Source: UBA10649 sp963793105 (lineage in GTDB: Bacteria; Actinomycetota; Actinomycetes; S36-B12). Taken from it: a stretch of 64,000 bases of DNA. Made by a program: the position numbers and the translations under genes. A model generated the notes under the pieces. The model was given only the letters and a program-made list of their open reading frames with translations, was not told where the DNA came from and made no database searches. Within the stretch, counting starts at the first letter, position 1. Each line of letters opens with the position of its first letter. Of this stretch, positions 61,691 through 64,000 are shown in pieces. The DNA lies in contig CAWBZB010000004.1 in assembly GCA_963793105.1 (NCBI GenBank), positions 1,054,001-1,118,000 of the forward strand, in the 5' to 3' direction.

Positions 61691-62335
61691 TCAGCTCTTG
61701 TTGGTCAGGGCGAACGGCGTCAACTCGCTGGTGACCTTGCCGTTGCGTCCGACGAGGTCATAGCGCCCGGCCTTCGCCGCCGCCCCCTCGCCGTTCGGGC
61801 AGTCCTTCTGCGTCAGGCGGCCGTTCCAGGTGATGCTCGACGCGACCTTCTCCCCCGGCTCCAGCAGGACGACCTTGCTCTTGTTGCTCGCGTTGCAGTC
61901 GTCGCTCGACCAGACGTGGTACCCGCCCGACGTGATCTCGAGCTCGTTCGCCTTCGGTCCGACGTCGCGCTTGCAGGCCACGTCGCCGCTGTTGATGATC
62001 GTGAGCGTCAGGCGGGGCGTCGAGCCGACGGGGTAGGTGGACGCGTCCGTCGTCGCCTCCACGGTGATCGCGGAGTCCACGCAGTCGACCGGCTCGGCCT
62101 CGGCCGTCGACGCGGGGGCGGCACTGGCCTCCTCGCCGTCTTCGGGCGAGGCGGATGCGGACGCGGACGACTCGTCCACCGTCCCGGACGCCGGCTCGGA
62201 ACCGCCGCCGAGAAGCGACCCGATGAGCCACCAGCCCGCCACGATCACCGTGATGACCACCAGGATTATCGCCGCGCGGCGGATCCAGTACACCGACGCC
62301 GGCTCCGGACCGGCCGGGTGCATGAAAGCGCTCAC
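61691..62335 (-). CDS. Membrane-anchored extracytoplasmic protein, unknown function
   Basis: A 214-residue protein with one N-terminal membrane helix (AAIILVVITVIVAGWWLIGS), a Ser/Ala/Glu-rich linker (SSASASASPEDGEEASAAPA), then a beta-rich domain with TPRLTLTIINSGDVACKRDV and four or more cysteines, likely disulfide-bonded outside the cell. It looks like an actinobacterial DUF4232-like or immunoglobulin-like domain but I cannot name it. GTG 62335 lies six bases after TACCGT; ATG 62323 is an alternative. Convergent with disA. Confidence 0.75.
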   Translation of the reverse strand: MSAFMHPAGPEPASVYWIRRAAIILVVITVIVAGWWLIGSLLGGGSEPASGTVDESSASASASPEDGEEASAAPASTAEAEPVDCVDSAITVEATTDASTYPVGSTPRLTLTIINSGDVACKRDVGPKANELEITSGGYHVWSSDDCNASNKSKVVLLEPGEKVASSITWNGRLTQKDCPNGEGAAAKAGRYDLVGRNGKVTSELTPFALTNKS

Positions 62336-62341
62336 GGGTCC

Positions 62342-62347
62342 ACGGTA
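62342..62347 (-). promoter_or_regulatory. -10 hexamer of the anchored protein gene (leaderless)
   Basis: TACCGT on the minus strand, six bases before GTG 62335. Confidence 0.5.
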
Positions 62348-62382
62348 CTGCGGCGACCATTCGATCGTGAAACGATCCGGAC

Positions 62383-63285
62383 GTGGCGTCGAGCAGGGTA
62401 GGCCCGGTGGATCGGGCCCTCGTCGCCGCCGTGCTGCGCTGGTACGACGTGAACGAGCGGCCGCTGCCCTGGCGAACCGCGTCGCCATGGGGCGTCCTCG
62501 TGAGCGAGTTCATGCTCCAGCAGACCCCTGTGGACCGGGTGATCCCCTTCTGGCACGCCTGGCTGGAGCGGTGGCCCGAGCCTGCTGACCTCGCTCGAGC
62601 CGGCGTCGGGGAGGCCCTGCGAGCCTGGGGCCCGCTGGGCTATCCGCGCCGCGCCCGCCGCCTTCACGAGAGCGCGACGATCATCGTCGCGGAGCACGGA
62701 GGGCGGGTGCCCGAGGAGCCGGCCGCACTTCGGGCGCTGCCCGGCGTCGGCGAGTACACCGCTGCTGCGGTCCTCGCTTTCGCCCATGGGCGCCGGTCGC
62801 TGGTCCTGGACACCAATGTCCGGCGCGTCGTGGCCCGCGCGGTCCTCGGGGTGGCCCGCCCGACTGACCACATCACCCAGGCGGAACGGGAACTGGCCGA
62901 CGAGATCTGGCCACCCTCGGACCAGCGCAGCGCCCGCTGGTCAGCGGCGGTGATGGAGCTCGGGGCGGTCGTCTGCACCGCACGGGCTCCGTCCTGCGGT
63001 GGCTGCCCGGTGGCGACCCGCTGCGCCTGGCTGGCCGCGGGACAGCCGCCGGTCGACCGGCCGGTGCGGCGGCAGCCGGAGTACGCCGGCAGCGACCGGC
63101 AGGCCCGCGGGCGCATCCTGGCCGCGCTGCGGGCCAGCGTGGATCCCCTCGACCCGGAGGCCCTCGCCGGAGCCTGGCCTGATGAGGAGCAGCGGGATCG
63201 GGCCCTCGCAGGCCTGCTGGTCGACGGCCTGGCCCAGCGAACGGGCCGCGGCGTCGCGCTGCCTGACGAGCGCCCCACCGCGTAG
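62383..63285 (+). CDS. mutY: A/G-specific adenine glycosylase
   Basis: A 300-residue base-excision repair glycosylase removing adenine opposite 8-oxoguanine. The helix-hairpin-helix LPGVGEYTAAAVLAFA, VSEFMLQQTPVDRV (catalytic Glu), LDTNVRRVVARAVLG (Asp) and the [4Fe-4S] motif CTARAPSCGGCPVATRC are present. The C-terminal NUDIX-like MutT domain of larger MutY proteins is reduced, as usual in actinobacteria. GTG 62383. It is part of a repair-related group with radA and disA. Confidence 0.94.
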   Translation: MASSRVGPVDRALVAAVLRWYDVNERPLPWRTASPWGVLVSEFMLQQTPVDRVIPFWHAWLERWPEPADLARAGVGEALRAWGPLGYPRRARRLHESATIIVAEHGGRVPEEPAALRALPGVGEYTAAAVLAFAHGRRSLVLDTNVRRVVARAVLGVARPTDHITQAERELADEIWPPSDQRSARWSAAVMELGAVVCTARAPSCGGCPVATRCAWLAAGQPPVDRPVRRQPEYAGSDRQARGRILAALRASVDPLDPEALAGAWPDEEQRDRALAGLLVDGLAQRTGRGVALPDERPTA

Positions 63286-63287
63286 AC

Positions 63288-63764
63288 CTAGCCCTGAGCC
63301 GAAGCCTCCAGCGGCACCGGCTCGCGGTCACTGGTGCGGATGACCGTGCGGGTGCCCAGCGGCGAGGCCAGCCGGACGTCGGCCCACCGCAGGTCCCCAC
63401 CGATGCTCGTCACCGGGCACGATCCCGTCCTCGACCTCGTCACCGACGCGTCGACCTCGATCCGGTTGCTGCGCTCGAACGCCACGACGGAGATCTCGTC
63501 GTCGCGGCACAGGCCGCTCTCGGGAAGCCGCACGGCCACCTCGATGACCGACGGATCGGACGTGGTCCGGTACGCGGCAGAATCCAGCGGCGTGGTGCTC
63601 TGGCCGAGGACCCGCAGCGGCCCGACCCCACCGGCGAATCCCGCCAGCACGATCAGCGCCACGACGGCACCCACCGACGCCATCACCCACGTCAACCACG
63701 ACGGCCACCCCGAGCGGGGCCGGTCGAATTCCCTCATCCCAGGGATGAGGGGGCCGCCGGCCAT
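63288..63764 (-). CDS. Membrane-anchored protein, unknown function
   Basis: A 158-residue protein with one hydrophobic helix (WVMASVGAVVALIVLAGFA, about residues 26-44) after a polar start, and an extracytoplasmic domain with two cysteines (LCRDDEISVVAF, SCPVTSIGGDLRW) that may form a disulfide. I see no known family. ATG 63764. Convergent with mutY, with two bases between the stops. It follows clpC on the same strand. Confidence 0.72.
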   Translation of the reverse strand: MAGGPLIPGMREFDRPRSGWPSWLTWVMASVGAVVALIVLAGFAGGVGPLRVLGQSTTPLDSAAYRTTSDPSVIEVAVRLPESGLCRDDEISVVAFERSNRIEVDASVTRSRTGSCPVTSIGGDLRWADVRLASPLGTRTVIRTSDREPVPLEASAQG

Positions 63765-63781
63765 GGATCAGGCCTCGCTGA

Positions 63782-64000
63782 TCAGGCGGAATCACCCTCA
63801 GCGGTGTCGGCCGTCGCGACCGGAGGTGCGTCGGGGAGTTCGCCCTTGGGCATGGCCGTGAACGTGAAGGCCTCTTCGGAGTCATCCACCGAGGCGTCGA
63901 CGAGGACGATCGAGCCCGGCTTCATGTCGCCGAAGAGCATCTTCTCGCTCAGCGGATCCTCGATATCGCGCTGGATGGTGCGGCGAAGCGGTCGCGCGCC
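63782..64000 (-). CDS. clpC: ClpC ATPase, C-terminal end (partial)
   Basis: The last 72 residues of a Clp AAA+ unfoldase. GARPLRRTIQRDIEDPLSEK is the conserved sensor-2/C-terminal segment, followed by MLFGDMKPGSIVLVD and a Pro/Ala/acidic tail typical of actinobacterial ClpC. It would feed proteins to ClpP. The gene continues beyond the right edge of the window. Confidence 0.9.
   Translation of the reverse strand, partial: GARPLRRTIQRDIEDPLSEKMLFGDMKPGSIVLVDASVDDSEEAFTFTAMPKGELPDAPPVATADTAEGDSA

Overview
The window is chromosomal DNA of a high-G+C Actinomycetota bacterium. Evidence is the strong codon bias, the many overlapping stop/start junctions, the fused uroporphyrinogen-III methyltransferase/synthase next to rex, the 32-residue ribosomal protein bL37, DisA next to RadA, and a gene order that, from memory, follows the ppx-proC-galE-serB-rex-ccs-men stretch of Mycobacterium and the nuo/korAB region of Streptomyces. 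Several indels in otherwise intact housekeeping genes suggest a draft or metagenome-derived assembly. I saw no phage, insertion sequence, CRISPR array, tRNA or rRNA.

Layout. 1-3.5 kb: tail of a frameshifted trimethylamine-dehydrogenase-like flavoprotein, a DUF4396 membrane protein, yajQ, and a compact minus-strand operon nuoB-like/nuoC-like/nuoI-like/TPR-like with no other complex I subunit. 3.65-7.5 kb: korAB (2-oxoglutarate:ferredoxin oxidoreductase; korA frameshifted) and a RarD permease. 7.65-10.1 kb: a membrane PAS-GGDEF-EAL protein. 10.1-26.6 kb: full 14-gene complex I operon nuoA-N on the minus strand, followed by a polyprenyl diphosphate synthase with its own promoter. 26.7-36.3 kb: menaquinone genes menG, menF, menD, menC, menB, menE, menA (menA frameshifted), with a TetR-GNAT fusion inside. 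37-44.3 kb: rex-hemD-phosphoglycerate mutase-resA-ccdA-resB-ccsB, i.e. redox sensing, tetrapyrroles and cytochrome c maturation. 44.4-50.5 kb: glutaredoxin, acyl-CoA ligase, HAD phosphatase, aldo/keto reductase, acyltransferase, epimerase, bL37, HTH protein. 50.6-58.3 kb: acuC, proC, putA (frameshifted), TetR, TIM-barrel isomerase, CtpE-like P-type ATPase, Ppx/GppA. 58.4-64 kb: cysteine-rich protein, radA, disA, mutY, two anchored proteins and the C-terminus of ClpC. No gene-free stretch exceeds 300 bp.

How it works together. The first two thirds is a respiratory supercluster: complex I delivers electrons to menaquinone, whose ring (men genes) and tail (polyprenyl synthase) are encoded beside it, and cytochrome c maturation and heme/siroheme genes follow. 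Rex, an NADH/NAD+ sensor encoded here, probably controls the nuo operon: an 18-bp Rex-type operator lies just upstream of nuoA. korAB and the partial nuoB/C/I operon are transcribed divergently and may form a ferredoxin-linked module. The last third holds proline metabolism and a genome-maintenance group (RadA, DisA, MutY).

A striking regulatory feature is a repeated grammar: a TANNNT -10 hexamer exactly 6 or 7 bases before an ATG/GTG at thirteen or more starts, implying leaderless mRNAs. One of these heads a 19-codon Arg/Pro-rich upstream ORF whose stop overlaps the menE start.
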